A DNA stretch of 64,000 nt from assembly GCA_039889245.1 (NCBI GenBank), contig JAZGVH010000002.1, positions 2,046,001 through 2,110,000 of the forward strand. Reading direction: 5' to 3'. The translations under genes and the position numbers were made by a program. This DNA is from Dermatophilaceae bacterium Soc4.6. GTDB taxonomy: Bacteria; Actinomycetota; Actinomycetes; Actinomycetales; Dermatophilaceae. The notes beneath the pieces were generated by a model. That model was not told where the DNA came from, searched no databases, and worked only from the letters and a program-made list of their open reading frames with translations. Position 1 is the stretch's first letter. Each line of letters opens with the position of its first letter. This document shows, one piece after another, positions 17,287 to 28,706 of the stretch.

Positions 17287-18738
17287 TCAGCTGTCGCGCA
17301 AAGCCGGGGGCGACGACTGCGACACCAGCAGCGGCAGGTCGACGACGAACCTCGCCCCGCCCCGCGGTGAGGTCTCGACCGAGACTGTCCCGTCGTGGGC
17401 CCGCACGATCTCCCGGACGATGGCGAGTCCCAGTCCCGATCCGCCCGAGCCCCTGTCCCGGCTGGGGTCCAGCCGGACGAAGCGCTCGAAGGCTCGCTCC
17501 CGGTCGCCGGGAGAGATGCCAGGGCCGTCGTCGTCGACGAGCAGGAGGGCACGACCCTGGTGAGCCTGCAGAGTGACCGAGACCGTCGACTCGGCGTATC
17601 GGGCGGCGTTGTCCAGCAGGTTGCGCACCACCTGACCGAGGCGCCCGGAGTCGCCGGCGACGCGCGCAGCATCCAGACGGGCCTCCACCTGCTGGCGGCC
17701 CACGCCCCGGAGTCGGCGGACCTCGCCGGCGACGAGGTCGTCGAGGTCGACCTCGTCGCGCACCACCGCCAGGGCGTCGTCGTCGGCGCGGGAGAGCAGC
17801 AGCAGGTCGTCCACCAGGGAGGACAGCCGCTGGGCCTCGCTGCCGACGACCGGGCGCAGCTCCTGCCACCCCGATTCCTCGTCGGGGCCGAGCAGCTCGA
17901 CGACCCCGAGCAGCGTGGCGATCGGCGAGCGCAGCTCGTGGCTGGCGTCGGCGACGAACTGTCGCTGGGCCTTCTGCGAGCGCTGCAGCCGCTCGAGCAT
18001 CCGGTTCATCGTCGTGGCGAGATCCGCCACCTCGTCCCCGGTCGCCGGCACCGGAACACGTTCGTGCAGCTGCGACGCTCCGATCCGGTCGACCCGGGCG
18101 CGCAGGTCGTCGACCGACCCCAGGGCCCGACCCACGCGCCACCAGACCGTCCAGGCCGCCAGCGCGACGAGGAACGGCGCGACCAGCGCTAGCAACAGGG
18201 CGGCCGTCGTCACCGCATCCTGCTGGTCGTCCTGGGGGGCCGCGACCGCGAGCACGGAGGACTGGGCCCCGACCTGGACGGACCGTGCGGCGATGAGGGG
18301 CTGGCGCAGGCGGCCCGGCAGCGGGACGATCGACCGGCCCTGGATGTGGACAGCCCCGTCGAGGGCACGGACGGCACCGGGGTCGAGCAGCGTGGACACC
18401 CCCAAATCGCTCGGGTCTCCGCCGACGTCCGAGCCGTACACCGTTGCACCGGAAGCGTCGAGGACGACGACTTCCAGCGCCGAGCGGCCCCTCGAGCTCT
18501 CCACGCTCATCAGCTGCGTGAGGCCGCCCTGGGTCAGGAGCCGGGTGTCCTCGTCGAGCCGCCCCCGGACCGTGTCCTCCAAGGACGAGACGATCAGTCC
18601 CTGCAGGACGAGCACGACGACGAGCCCCCCGAGGGCCAGGCCGAGACCGACGACCACCGCGGCTGAGGCCGCCGCCTGACTGCGAATCGAGCGCAGACGG
18701 TGGATCGCACGACGCGGCAGTCCGCTGAGGGCCCTCAC
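17287..18738 (-). CDS. Sensor histidine kinase, divergent from its regulator
   Basis: A 483-residue kinase. An N-terminal helix (about 20-45), an extracytoplasmic domain with SSLEDTVRGRLDEDTRL, a second helix and a HAMP domain lead to the H-box ADASHELRSPIATL. The N-box is LLDNAARYAE, the G1 box DDDGPGISP and the G2 box GGSGLGLAIV. GTG at 18738 (or 18741) is the start. The response regulator gene starts 193 nt away on the other strand, an arrangement less usual than a tandem pair. Confidence 0.9.
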   Translation of the reverse strand: MRALSGLPRRAIHRLRSIRSQAAASAAVVVGLGLALGGLVVVLVLQGLIVSSLEDTVRGRLDEDTRLLTQGGLTQLMSVESSRGRSALEVVVLDASGATVYGSDVGGDPSDLGVSTLLDPGAVRALDGAVHIQGRSIVPLPGRLRQPLIAARSVQVGAQSSVLAVAAPQDDQQDAVTTAALLLALVAPFLVALAAWTVWWRVGRALGSVDDLRARVDRIGASQLHERVPVPATGDEVADLATTMNRMLERLQRSQKAQRQFVADASHELRSPIATLLGVVELLGPDEESGWQELRPVVGSEAQRLSSLVDDLLLLSRADDDALAVVRDEVDLDDLVAGEVRRLRGVGRQQVEARLDAARVAGDSGRLGQVVRNLLDNAARYAESTVSVTLQAHQGRALLLVDDDGPGISPGDRERAFERFVRLDPSRDRGSGGSGLGLAIVREIVRAHDGTVSVETSPRGGARFVVDLPLLVSQSSPPALRDS

Positions 18739-18904
18739 CACCCCAGCGTGGCACGAGCCGCCCGAGAGCGACCTGAGAAGCGAGGCGGTGGATCCGTCCC
18801 CCTCAGGGCGGCCTGGTTCTGGCCGGGCAGACGGCTCTGGTCGTCGCCGGGGGCCTCGCCGGTCACGGCAGCATCTCCCTCGCGGTGACCCTGGTGCTGG
18901 GGCG

Positions 18905-18910
18905 CACAAT
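18905..18910 (+). promoter_or_regulatory. Candidate -10 of leaderless promoter
   Basis: CACAAT lies 6 nt before the ATG at 18917, the spacing expected for a leaderless transcript. A weak -35-like GGTGAC lies at 18884-18889. Confidence 0.35.
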
Positions 18911-18916
18911 GGCCCG

Positions 18917-18934
18917 ATGACGGTGACCCGGTGA
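18917..18934 (+). CDS. Five-codon leader reading frame coupled to the response regulator
   Basis: ATG ACG GTG ACC CGG TGA encodes Met-Thr-Val-Thr-Arg. Its stop overlaps the GTG start of the regulator gene by 4 nt (GTGA, 18931-18934). No ribosome binding site lies before the regulator's GTG, so re-initiation after this tiny frame could be how the regulator is translated. Whether the peptide itself matters is unknown. Confidence 0.35.
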   Translation: MTVTR

Positions 18935-19602
18935 AGATCCTCCTGGTCGAGGACGAGCGGCCTCTGGCGGAGGTGATCCGCAGGGGCCTGACCCGCGAGG
19001 GCTTCTCCGTCGACGTGCTCCACGATGGCCAGGAGGCCGTGTGGGCGGCCACCGAGACCGGGTACGACGTCGTCGTGCTCGACATCATGCTGCCGGGGAT
19101 GAACGGCTACGAGGTCGTCGAGCGCCTGCGCGCCCGTGAGGTCCTCACCCCGGTGCTCATGCTGACCGCCCTCGACGACGAGTACGACCAGGCCAACGCC
19201 TTCGACCTCGGAGCCGACGACTACCTCACCAAGCCCTTCAGCTTCGTCGTCCTCGCCGCGAGGCTCCGGGCCCTCGTCCGGCGCGGCGGCCAGGACCGGG
19301 TCTCCGCCCTGACGGTCGGCGACCTCCACCTGGACCCCACGACCCGGCGCGTGCACCGCGGCCCGCACGAGGTGACCCTCACCACACGGGAGTTCGCGCT
19401 GCTCCACTACCTCATGGAGCGACCCGACCAGGTCATCTCCAAGGCAGACATCCTCGACGGCGTGTGGGACCCGGACTTCGCCGGCGACGTCAACATCGTC
19501 GAGGTCTACGTGGGCTACCTCCGCAAGAAGGTCGACGTACCGTTCGGCCTCGAGACGATCCAGACCATTCGGGGCGCCGGCTACCGGCTCTCAGTGCGCT
19601 GA
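18931..19602 (+). CDS. OmpR-family response regulator
   Basis: A 223-residue regulator. The receiver starts MKILLVEDERPLAE (GTG start), with Asp in VVLDIMLPGMNG and Lys in DDYLTKPFS. The winged-helix domain includes TLTTREFALLHYLM, YVGYLRKKVD and the end IRGAGYRLS. It is divergent from the kinase at 17287-18738, its probable partner. Confidence 0.93.
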   Translation: MKILLVEDERPLAEVIRRGLTREGFSVDVLHDGQEAVWAATETGYDVVVLDIMLPGMNGYEVVERLRAREVLTPVLMLTALDDEYDQANAFDLGADDYLTKPFSFVVLAARLRALVRRGGQDRVSALTVGDLHLDPTTRRVHRGPHEVTLTTREFALLHYLMERPDQVISKADILDGVWDPDFAGDVNIVEVYVGYLRKKVDVPFGLETIQTIRGAGYRLSVR

Positions 19603-19980
19603 GGTGGCCGGCGCTCCCGGACCCTTCGTCCCTCATGACGGCGGGCGGATGCGGTGCGGGTCCCGGACGAGAGGGGCATCCCGCCCGGGACCGCATGCCG
19701 CTCTGGCCACCGGTGCTCCCCTGGGGAAAGGGAACCGTGTGACGCGCCGGACCTGACGTCCGACGTCGCGACGGCCACCCTCGCACCGAGTTCCTGAGGC
19801 CCCGCTGAGACCAGCCGTCCGCTCCGCCTCGCGGTCCAGGGGCTGGGGTGCCGGCTGTCGGATGCGCTTCCGCGGGCGTCGAGGACGAGGCCAGGCACGA
19901 GGGCACGCGGCACTGACCTCGTCCGACATCGCGGGACCTTTGGTCCGCCACGCTGGCCCGGAAGCCGGTTGGCTGGCCGG
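19603..19980. other. Gap without a supportable gene
   Basis: This 378-bp stretch contains no gene I can support; open frames on both strands lack motifs. An imperfect hairpin with arms near 19654-19666 and 19685-19696 (about 10 bp, with GGTCCCGG facing CCGGGACC) could end the regulator transcript. Confidence 0.35.
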
Positions 19981-20595
19981 ATGAGACGCCCTGGCCACCC
20001 GTTACCCGTAGCTGCGCTGACCGCGGCCACCACCCTCCTGCTGCTTGCCGGTTGCGCGTCCACCGGACAGTCCTCCCCCGGGTCGCCAGGTGCGGGGACG
20101 AACGGGCCGGGTGGGATGATGGGCGGCACCGACGAGGGCGTCCACTACTCGACGTCGACCTGCTCAGCGCCGGCGACGATGCCCGGCAGCACTGTTCACG
20201 TCGTGCTGGCCGACATGGGCATGACCCAGATGATGGGCGGTGACGCCCCCATGGGGGCGCGGATGACGCTTGCCCCGACACCTGACTCCGTCCCCGCCGG
20301 GGCAGTGAGCCTCGTGGCGCAGAACCTCGGGTGGCGTACCCACGAGCTCGTCATCCTCCCGCTGACGACTGGGGCGACCGCCGGGCAGCGGGTGCCCGGT
20401 GCCGACGGCAAGGTCACTGAGGCCGGCAGTCTGGGCGAGGCGTCGGCCTCCTGTGCCGCGGGGACGGGCGAGGGCATCACCGCGGGCGCGGCGGGCTGGA
20501 CGACCGTCACCCTCGCGCCGGGTCGCTATGAGCTCGTGTGCAACCTGAAGAACCACTACGCCAACGGGATGCACCACGAGCTTGATGTCCGCTGA
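19981..20595 (+). CDS. Cupredoxin-like lipoprotein
   Basis: A 204-residue lipoprotein. The signal peptide ends at the lipobox LLAGC (Cys25). The mature protein has a Gly/Met-rich spacer with GGMMGG and then a cupredoxin-like beta-sandwich. A type 1 copper site can be proposed: His in WRTHELVIL, Cys in YELVCNLKNHY, the His eight lines on in the same segment (NHY) and Met in ANGMHHEL. This His/Cys/His/Met set suggests electron transfer or copper handling on the outer face of the membrane. It follows a response regulator on the same strand, but the 378-bp gap argues against one operon. The ATG at 19981 directly precedes the signal peptide. Confidence 0.75.
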   Translation: MRRPGHPLPVAALTAATTLLLLAGCASTGQSSPGSPGAGTNGPGGMMGGTDEGVHYSTSTCSAPATMPGSTVHVVLADMGMTQMMGGDAPMGARMTLAPTPDSVPAGAVSLVAQNLGWRTHELVILPLTTGATAGQRVPGADGKVTEAGSLGEASASCAAGTGEGITAGAAGWTTVTLAPGRYELVCNLKNHYANGMHHELDVR

Positions 20596-20637
20596 CCCAG
20601 CAGGACACCACGGCCAGTATGCCGCCGCGGACGTCCG

Positions 20638-22963
20638 TTGGGGTTGCGCGTGTGGACATCTCATGTCGCGCGGCGGGACGTCGATGTTGAGGACGTGAGC
20701 CTGTCGAGCGGGAAGAGCGGAACCACGGCGGTGGCGTCGCCGCGCGCCATCGTGGAGACGGCTCTGTCAGCGGACGTCGGGCTCCTGAGTCCTGGCCTCG
20801 ACCTCGACCTCGGTCGGTCGGTCGCGGCGCTCTGCCGTCATACGGGTGCGGTGTTGGCTGCGCTGTGTCTGCTCGACGGTGACGAGCAGCTGGTGACGAG
20901 CATCTTCTCCGTGGACGCCGCGCAGGCCGCCGACTCCCCCACCACCGTCGGGGGCCAGCGGTCGAGATCGCTGGGTGAGGGTGAGTCTTTCGTCGAGCGG
21001 CTGCGGGTGCTCACGTCGGCTGCGGGCGGACGCTGTGTGGTGGCGCAGCACGAGGTGGTTGTCGACGGCCACGTCGTGGGCCTGGTCGGGATGGGTGACC
21101 GGGATCGTCACCAGTGGTCGGCGGACGACTTGACCGCTCTGGCGGAGGCCGCAGACGTCGTGTCGGCGTGGATCCAGACTCGTGTCGCCATGGTCGAGGT
21201 GTCGAGGGTTCAGCAGCCGGTGGCCGCGCACAACGAGGTGCACGACATGATCGCCCGTGACCTCCCGCTGCGCGAGGTGCTGACCGCCGCCTGTGCGGCG
21301 ATCGAGCGGTACGACCCGTCGTTGATGCCCTCGGTGCTGCAGCTGGACCCGGAGTCCAACACCCTGCATTCCGGGGTGGGGCCGTCGTTCCCCCAGGAGT
21401 ACCTGGATGCCGTCGAGGGCGCCCCGATCGGCCCGAGCATCGGCACCTGTGGGCCGGCGGCCTGGTTCGGTCAGTCTCCCAGATGATCGGTGCGGCGCAC
21501 TGCTGGTCGATGCCGGCGAAAGGCGCTTCGGGTGACGTGCTGGGCACTCTGGCCTTCTACGGGCGCTCGCCGCGCTCACCGAGCCCACAGCACCTTGCCC
21601 TGCTGGAGGACTGGGCCCGGGTCGTGGGGACAGCGATCGAGAGGTCCCGCCACCTGGACCAGCTCACCCACGATGCCCGTCACGACGGACTGACCGGTCT
21701 GCCGAACCGAGTCGCCATCTTCGAGCGTCTCGACTTCTCACTGCGTCAGGTACGTCCGGGAGCCGCGGTCGCGGTCCTGTTCATCGACCTGGACGGCCTC
21801 AAGGCGATGAACGACACCTTGGGCCATGACGTGGCCGACGAGATGCTGCGCACCCAGGCCCGGCGGCTGTCCCTGGCCCTGCGCGGCCACGACTTCGTGG
21901 GCCGGTTCGGCGGGGACGAGTTCATCGTCGTCGCTGAAAGCGTCCACGACGCGGACGAGGCGGGCAGGCTCGGCGCCCGACTTCTCGAGGTCATCGCCCA
22001 GCCCCTGACGGGCCTGACCTCGCTCGCGGTGACCGCCAGCATCGGGATCGCCCTGGTCCGCAGCAACGACATGACGCCAGGCAGGCCCTGCGCAGGGCCG
22101 ACGAGGCCATGTACGAGGCCAAGCGGGCCGGCAAGGACCGGTGCGTGTTCTCCGAGGTCGGCGAGACCGTCCAGGCCAGCCGACGGGTCCAGATTGCCCG
22201 GGCCCTGCGCGACGCGCAGACCCGGGGCGAGATGCACCTCGTCTACCAGCCGATCATCGACCTCAACACCGGCAGCACCGTCGCTCTCGAGGCTCTGCTG
22301 CGCTGGACCAGCCCCCAGTTCGGCATCGTCGAACCGACCGAGTTCATCCCCATCACCGAGGACACCGGCTCCATCCTGCCCATCGGGGCCTGGGTCCTCC
22401 TGCAGGCCTGCGAAGCCACCGTCGCCCTCGCCGTGCGCGGGCTCGACCTGCACGTCAACATCTCCGCCATCCAGATCACCCACCCCGACTTCACCACCTG
22501 GGTCCGCCAGACCCTCGCCCACGCCCAGTACCCCACCGACCGACTGGTCCTCGAGATCACCGGCAGCACCCTGACCCGTGACGACCACATCGCCCAGACC
22601 AACCTCAGGAACCTGGCTGCTCTCGGCGTCCGGGTCGCCCTCGACGACGTCGGCGTCGGCAACCTGTCGCTTCAGTGGCTGCACGACGGCCAGCTCACCG
22701 AGCTCAAACTCGACCGCACCCTCATCGCCCGGCTCGGCACTGACCGCGGCCGAGCGATCGCCGGCGGCGTCATCGCCACCGCACACGGCGCCGGTTGCAC
22801 GGTCAGCGCCGAAGGCGTCGAAACCGACGACGAGCTGCACCACCTCCACGCACTGCGCTGCGACACCGCCCAGGGCTTCCACATCGCCGCCCCCCAGCCC
22901 ATCGACGATCTCCACTGGGCCGGGCTCCGTCTCCATCGGAGCGCGGTCGACGACAGCCGGTAG
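20638..22963 (+). pseudogene. GAF-GGDEF-EAL cyclic-di-GMP protein, broken by two frameshifts
   Basis: Three overlapping frames together make one signalling protein. The first (to a stop at 21486) has two GAF-like domains and ends in GTCGPAAWFGQ. The second (from 21483) resumes at CWSMPAKGASGDVLGTLAFYG, so about 20 residues of the second GAF domain are missing as well as the frame. It then has a diguanylate cyclase domain with an intact FGGDEFIV site. Near 22077 the frame slips again (two extra bases after ATGACG); the correct continuation RQALRRADEAMYEAKRAGKDR (given here in part: RRADEAMYEAKR) is in the third frame. An EAL phosphodiesterase domain follows with EALLRW and a well-kept core to 22963. 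The start is TTG 20638 or GTG 20695. Inactivation in the genome or base-call errors could explain the slips; the missing segment favours a true lesion. Confidence 0.75.
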
Positions 22964-23073
22964 ACGCGTACGGGTGTGGGTGCGGCAGTGCGTCGCGCCC
23001 CTGTCGGGCTCGGCGGCCCCATCACCACGGCCTGGACGCTCGCCGGCCCCGTGTGCCGGTGGACCGAGGCCGG

Positions 23074-23388
23074 ATGCTCGACGCCGTGAGAGCGGGAGAG
23101 GCTGCAGCTGCTCAGGTGTCGGCTCTGGGGCCCGGGCCCTTCGTCGTCGACTTCGAGGGGGCCCAGGGAGGCTCCGGGGTCGGCCGCGTGGACGGACGCC
23201 GGTGGCAGGCCCGCGGGAAGGCTGCGGGTGCCCCCGCCGGCTTCACCGTCTCCCTCGCTCTCGCTCCAGGTCGTCAGGACCTCACGGTCTGGGCCGGAGT
23301 CGGCGCCGACGACACCTCCGGGGTGGAGCTGCGCATCACCTCACCCACCTCGGGCCTGGTCGGCTTCGCCGCAGCCAGCTTGCAGTGA
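23074..23388 (+). CDS. Hypothetical protein, 104 residues
   Basis: A short gene starting at ATG 23074. The product has an Ala-rich N-terminus (MLDAVRAGEAAAAQV) and then a beta-rich part with VVDFEGAQGG, FTVSLALAPG and a tail ending FAAASLQ. There is no signal peptide or membrane segment. I do not recognise the family. It may be a remnant of a larger gene, as the broken c-di-GMP gene lies just upstream. Confidence 0.4.
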   Translation: MLDAVRAGEAAAAQVSALGPGPFVVDFEGAQGGSGVGRVDGRRWQARGKAAGAPAGFTVSLALAPGRQDLTVWAGVGADDTSGVELRITSPTSGLVGFAAASLQ

Positions 23389-23402
23389 CCCGAGCGTCAT
23401 CG

Positions 23403-25922
23403 TCAGGCCGCTCCTGGTCCTGACGATCCCCTCGTCAGCATCGATCCCGTGGGCGCCGCAGCGAGGTCGAGGCGCTCGCCGTGGAGCCAGGTCTGACGGA
23501 CCGCCCCCGCGAGCGTGCGGCCCGCATACGCCGAGACCGGGTTCTTGTGGTGGAGCAGCTCGGGAGCCACGACGAAGGTCTCGTCGGGAGCGAAGACGAC
23601 GAGGTCTGCCGTCGCGCCGACGGCGATCCGGCCTCGATCGGTGAGCCCGACCTGGTCGGCGGGGCCCTCGCCCATCCACCGGACGACGTCGACGAGGTCG
23701 TGACCGCGCCCCCTCGCCTCGGTCCAGATGGCGGGCAGGCCGAGCTGGAGCCCGGCGATCCCACCCCAGGCCAGCCCGAAGTCGCCGGACTCCAGCGCCT
23801 TGAGCTCCACGGTGCACGGCGAGTGGTCCGAGACGATGGTGCGGATCGTGCCGTCCTCGAGCCCGGCCCAGAGGCGGTCGCGGTTGGCGTGCTCGCGGAT
23901 CGGTGGGCAGCACTTGAACTGCGTTGCGCCGTCAGGGATCTGCTCGGCCTCGAGGGTGAGGTAGTGCGGGCAGGTCTCGACCGAGATGCGCAGCCCCTCG
24001 GACTGGGCGGCCGCGATGAGCGGGAGGGCATCGGCGTCCGACAGGTGCAGGATGTGGGTGCGAGCACCCGTGGCGCGGGTCGCGTCGATGACCGTGGCGA
24101 TGGCCCGCTCCTCGGCCGCCGGTGGCCGCGACTCCAGGAAGGTCTCGTAGGCCGTCCCGCCCGGTGCGGGCGCAGAGTCGATCACCCCGGCGTCCTCCGC
24201 GTGCACGATCACCAGACCATCGAAGACCGCTGTTGCAGTGAGGGCTTCGTGCAGCTGCTCGGTCGACAGGTGGGGGAACTCGTCGACCCCGGAGTGGAGC
24301 AGGAAGCACTTGAAGCCGAAGACACCGGCGTCGTGCAGGGGGCGCAGGTCGGGGACGTTGCCCGGGACGGCACCCCCCCAGAACCCGACGTCGACGTAGA
24401 TCTGGTCGACCGCGACGGCCCGCTTCGCCTCCAGCGCCGCGACGGAGACGGTCGGGGGGATGCTGTTGAGCGGCATGTCGATGATCGTGGTGACCCCGCC
24501 CGCCGCAGCGGCCTTCGTGGCCGAGGCGAAGCCCTCCCACGAGGTGCGGCCCGGCTCGTTGACGTGCACGTGGGCGTCGACCAGGCCGGGGAGGAGGACC
24601 TCGTCGTCGGCGAGGTCGACCAGACGGCCCTCGGGCAGGTCCGGGAGCGGGGCGTCGTAGGGATCGATGGCCACGATCCGGCCAGCGGCGACGGACACGG
24701 TGGCGCTCGTCTCGCGGCCCCCGACGACGGCCCTTCGCGCCCTGAACACCAGGTCAGGAGTCAGGCCTGCAGTCCCTCGCCGGGGCGGTGACGTCACGCT
24801 CGCCCCCAGGAGGTCGACGGCGATGCGGGCCCCGATCGTCTCGAGCGGCGTTCCGGGATCACGCATCGCGTCGTCCACCGACGGGCTCACATCGAGCAGC
24901 GAGTAGCTGGCGCAGATGCCCGCCTCCTCCAGCTGCTCGTGGCTCAACAGCACCCGTCCGGCGACGGCGACGACGCGGACCCCGAGACGCCGCGCGAGGT
25001 CGGCGACCGCGGCGGGCGCCTTGCCGTTGAGCGTCTGCTCGTCGAGCGAGCCCTCACCCGTGACGACGAGGTCGACGTCGGCCATGGCGTCGCCGAGGCC
25101 GATGAGCTCGAAGACGAGCTCGGCACCCGGCCGCATGCTCGCGCCGGCCACGGCGACCAGACCGAAGCCGACCCCACCAGCGGCACCGGCCCCCGGCTCG
25201 CCCCGACGATCCTGGCCGGTGGCCTCGGCCACGAGGTCGGCGAAGTGGGCCAGCGCGGAGTCGAGGGCGGTGACGTCCTGCGCCGAGGCCCCCTTCTGGG
25301 GGCCGTAGACGGCAGCCGCACCGCCGGGCCCGGTCAGCACGTTGTCCACGTCGCACGCGACGACGATCTCCGCGCCGTCGAGGCCGGGGTGCATCGCGGA
25401 CAGGTCGAGACGCGCGGCAGCGGCCAGGCCTGACCCACCCGGGCCCACCGGTTCGCCTGTGGCCGTAAGGATCCGAGCGCCCAGGGCCTCGAGCAGCCCA
25501 GCGCCACCGTCGGTGCACGCGCTCCCCCCGATGCCGACGACGACCCGCCTCGCACCGGCGTCCAGCGCGGCCGCGATCAGCTCGCCGGTGCCGCGGCTCG
25601 TGGCCGTGAGAGCCGCCGGGCGCTGGCCCGGCAGCTGCCCGAGCCCACTCACCTCGGCCAGCTCGACGACCGCCTCCCCACCCCGGATCGCGTATGCCGT
25701 CTGCACCGGCTCACCGGTCGGCCCGGTCGCGGCGAGGGCGACTCGGGTGAACCCCGCGCCGACCGCAGCGTCCAGCGTGCCGTCGCCACCGTCGGCGACG
25801 GGGACGACGACGATCTCGATCCCGGGCAGGACGGAGACCAGGCCGTTGGCCACGTGCTCCGCGACCTGGGCGGCGGTCAGGGTGCCCTTGAACTTGTCAG
25901 GGGCTAGGAGGACTCGGGTCAT
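23403..25922 (-). CDS. Glycerate kinase-allantoinase fusion protein
   Basis: One uninterrupted 839-residue frame encodes two enzymes. Residues 1 to about 375 are a GlxK/GarK-type glycerate kinase (ATP + glycerate to phosphoglycerate): [26 protein letters not shown] and [15 protein letters not shown] are visible. Residues about 390-839 are an allantoinase of the cyclic amidohydrolase family (allantoin to allantoate): the metal-binding [11 protein letters not shown], the probable carbamylated Lys in [25 protein letters not shown] and VSDHSPC. The linker ([10 protein letters not shown]) is short. The two activities are the first step after allantoin and the last step of the glycerate route. It is the last gene of the minus-strand purine cluster, 13 nt after glyoxylate carboligase. 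Confidence 0.93.
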   Translation of the reverse strand: MTRVLLAPDKFKGTLTAAQVAEHVANGLVSVLPGIEIVVVPVADGGDGTLDAAVGAGFTRVALAATGPTGEPVQTAYAIRGGEAVVELAEVSGLGQLPGQRPAALTATSRGTGELIAAALDAGARRVVVGIGGSACTDGGAGLLEALGARILTATGEPVGPGGSGLAAAARLDLSAMHPGLDGAEIVVACDVDNVLTGPGGAAAVYGPQKGASAQDVTALDSALAHFADLVAEATGQDRRGEPGAGAAGGVGFGLVAVAGASMRPGAELVFELIGLGDAMADVDLVVTGEGSLDEQTLNGKAPAAVADLARRLGVRVVAVAGRVLLSHEQLEEAGICASYSLLDVSPSVDDAMRDPGTPLETIGARIAVDLLGASVTSPPRRGTAGLTPDLVFRARRAVVGGRETSATVSVAAGRIVAIDPYDAPLPDLPEGRLVDLADDEVLLPGLVDAHVHVNEPGRTSWEGFASATKAAAAGGVTTIIDMPLNSIPPTVSVAALEAKRAVAVDQIYVDVGFWGGAVPGNVPDLRPLHDAGVFGFKCFLLHSGVDEFPHLSTEQLHEALTATAVFDGLVIVHAEDAGVIDSAPAPGGTAYETFLESRPPAAEERAIATVIDATRATGARTHILHLSDADALPLIAAAQSEGLRISVETCPHYLTLEAEQIPDGATQFKCCPPIREHANRDRLWAGLEDGTIRTIVSDHSPCTVELKALESGDFGLAWGGIAGLQLGLPAIWTEARGRGHDLVDVVRWMGEGPADQVGLTDRGRIAVGATADLVVFAPDETFVVAPELLHHKNPVSAYAGRTLAGAVRQTWLHGERLDLAAAPTGSMLTRGSSGPGAA

Positions 25923-25935
25923 GTCGGCGCCCTAC

Positions 25936-27714
<1,779 letters not shown>

Positions 27715-27755
27715 GTCAGTGTTCCTTGCTGGTTGGTGTGGGTGACGCAGGAGGG

Positions 27756-28649
27756 CTAGTGAGACGGGGTGGCGAGCGTGCCGGACAGCCGCTCCACGCC
27801 CCTCAGCAGGCCGGAGTGGTCGAGCTGTCCGTCGCCGTTGGCCAGGGCGGAGGCCATCAGCTCGGCGACGAGGGAGCCGAGGGGAACCACGACGCCCGCC
27901 TCGCGGGCGGCCGATGTGACGATGCCCAGGTCCTTGTGGTGAAGGGCGATCCGGAAGCCCGGGGTGAAGTCGTGAGCGGTCATGTTGCCCCGCTTCTGCT
28001 CCAGGACCTTCGATCCGGCCAGCCCACCGCCGAGGACGTCGAGGGCGGCATCGAGGTCGACACCGTAGGCCGTCAGGAACGCGACGGCCTCCGCCAGCGC
28101 CTGGATGTTGGCCGCGACGATGAGCTGGTTGGCGGCCTTCACCGTCTGCCCTGCGCCGTTGCCACCGACGTGCACCACGGTCTTGCCGACGACGTCGAGC
28201 ACCGGCCGGGCAGCGGCGAAGTCATCAGGGTCTCCGCCGACCATGATCGACAGGGCCGCGTTCCGGGCACCGGCCTCGCCACCGGACACGGGGGCGTCGA
28301 GCAGACGGAAACCCTTGTCCTTGGCCGTTCTCGCCAGCTCGACGGTGACGTCCGGCCGGATGCTGGAGAAGTCGATGACCAGCGTGCCCGGCCTGGCGTT
28401 GGCGAGGACACCGCCCTCAGAGAGCAGGACCTCTCGCACGTTGGGGCTGTCCGGCACCATGATGGCGACCACGTCGGCCTCGCGCACGGCCTCGGCCGTC
28501 GAGCGGGCCGCCCGACCTCCGGCGTCGAGCAGGGGCTGGGCGCGCTCGGGGGTGGGGTTGTAGCCGACGACGTCGTGGCCGGCGTTCTGCAGGTGGACGG
28601 ACATCGGGCTGCCCATGATGCCGAGGCCGATGAAGGCGATCGTGCTCAT
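27756..28649 (-). CDS. glxR: 2-hydroxy-3-oxopropionate (tartronate semialdehyde) reductase
   Basis: A 297-residue beta-hydroxyacid dehydrogenase that reduces tartronate semialdehyde to D-glycerate. The NAD(P)-binding motif is [13 protein letters not shown], the substrate loop [10 protein letters not shown], and the catalytic Lys lies in GQTVKAANQ. Length is typical. AAGGAG lies before the ATG. Position between hydroxypyruvate isomerase and glyoxylate carboligase supports this over related hydroxyisobutyrate dehydrogenases. Confidence 0.93.
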   Translation of the reverse strand: MSTIAFIGLGIMGSPMSVHLQNAGHDVVGYNPTPERAQPLLDAGGRAARSTAEAVREADVVAIMVPDSPNVREVLLSEGGVLANARPGTLVIDFSSIRPDVTVELARTAKDKGFRLLDAPVSGGEAGARNAALSIMVGGDPDDFAAARPVLDVVGKTVVHVGGNGAGQTVKAANQLIVAANIQALAEAVAFLTAYGVDLDAALDVLGGGLAGSKVLEQKRGNMTAHDFTPGFRIALHHKDLGIVTSAAREAGVVVPLGSLVAELMASALANGDGQLDHSGLLRGVERLSGTLATPSH

Positions 28650-28706
28650 CGTGTGTCTCCTTGAGGTCTGGTGCGGATCGACGTCGCGGCGCCGAGTCGG
28701 GTCGGG

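Noticed and set aside
16048-18754. Alternative long minus-strand frames over the kinase and GT-C-like genes
   Set aside because: They are Arg/Pro/Gly-rich shifted frames of genes with clear motifs.
21483-22109. Programmed ribosomal frameshifting in the GGDEF-EAL gene
   Set aside because: There are two slips and a missing piece of the GAF domain, and no slippery heptamer with a following structure was seen; damage or sequencing error is simpler.
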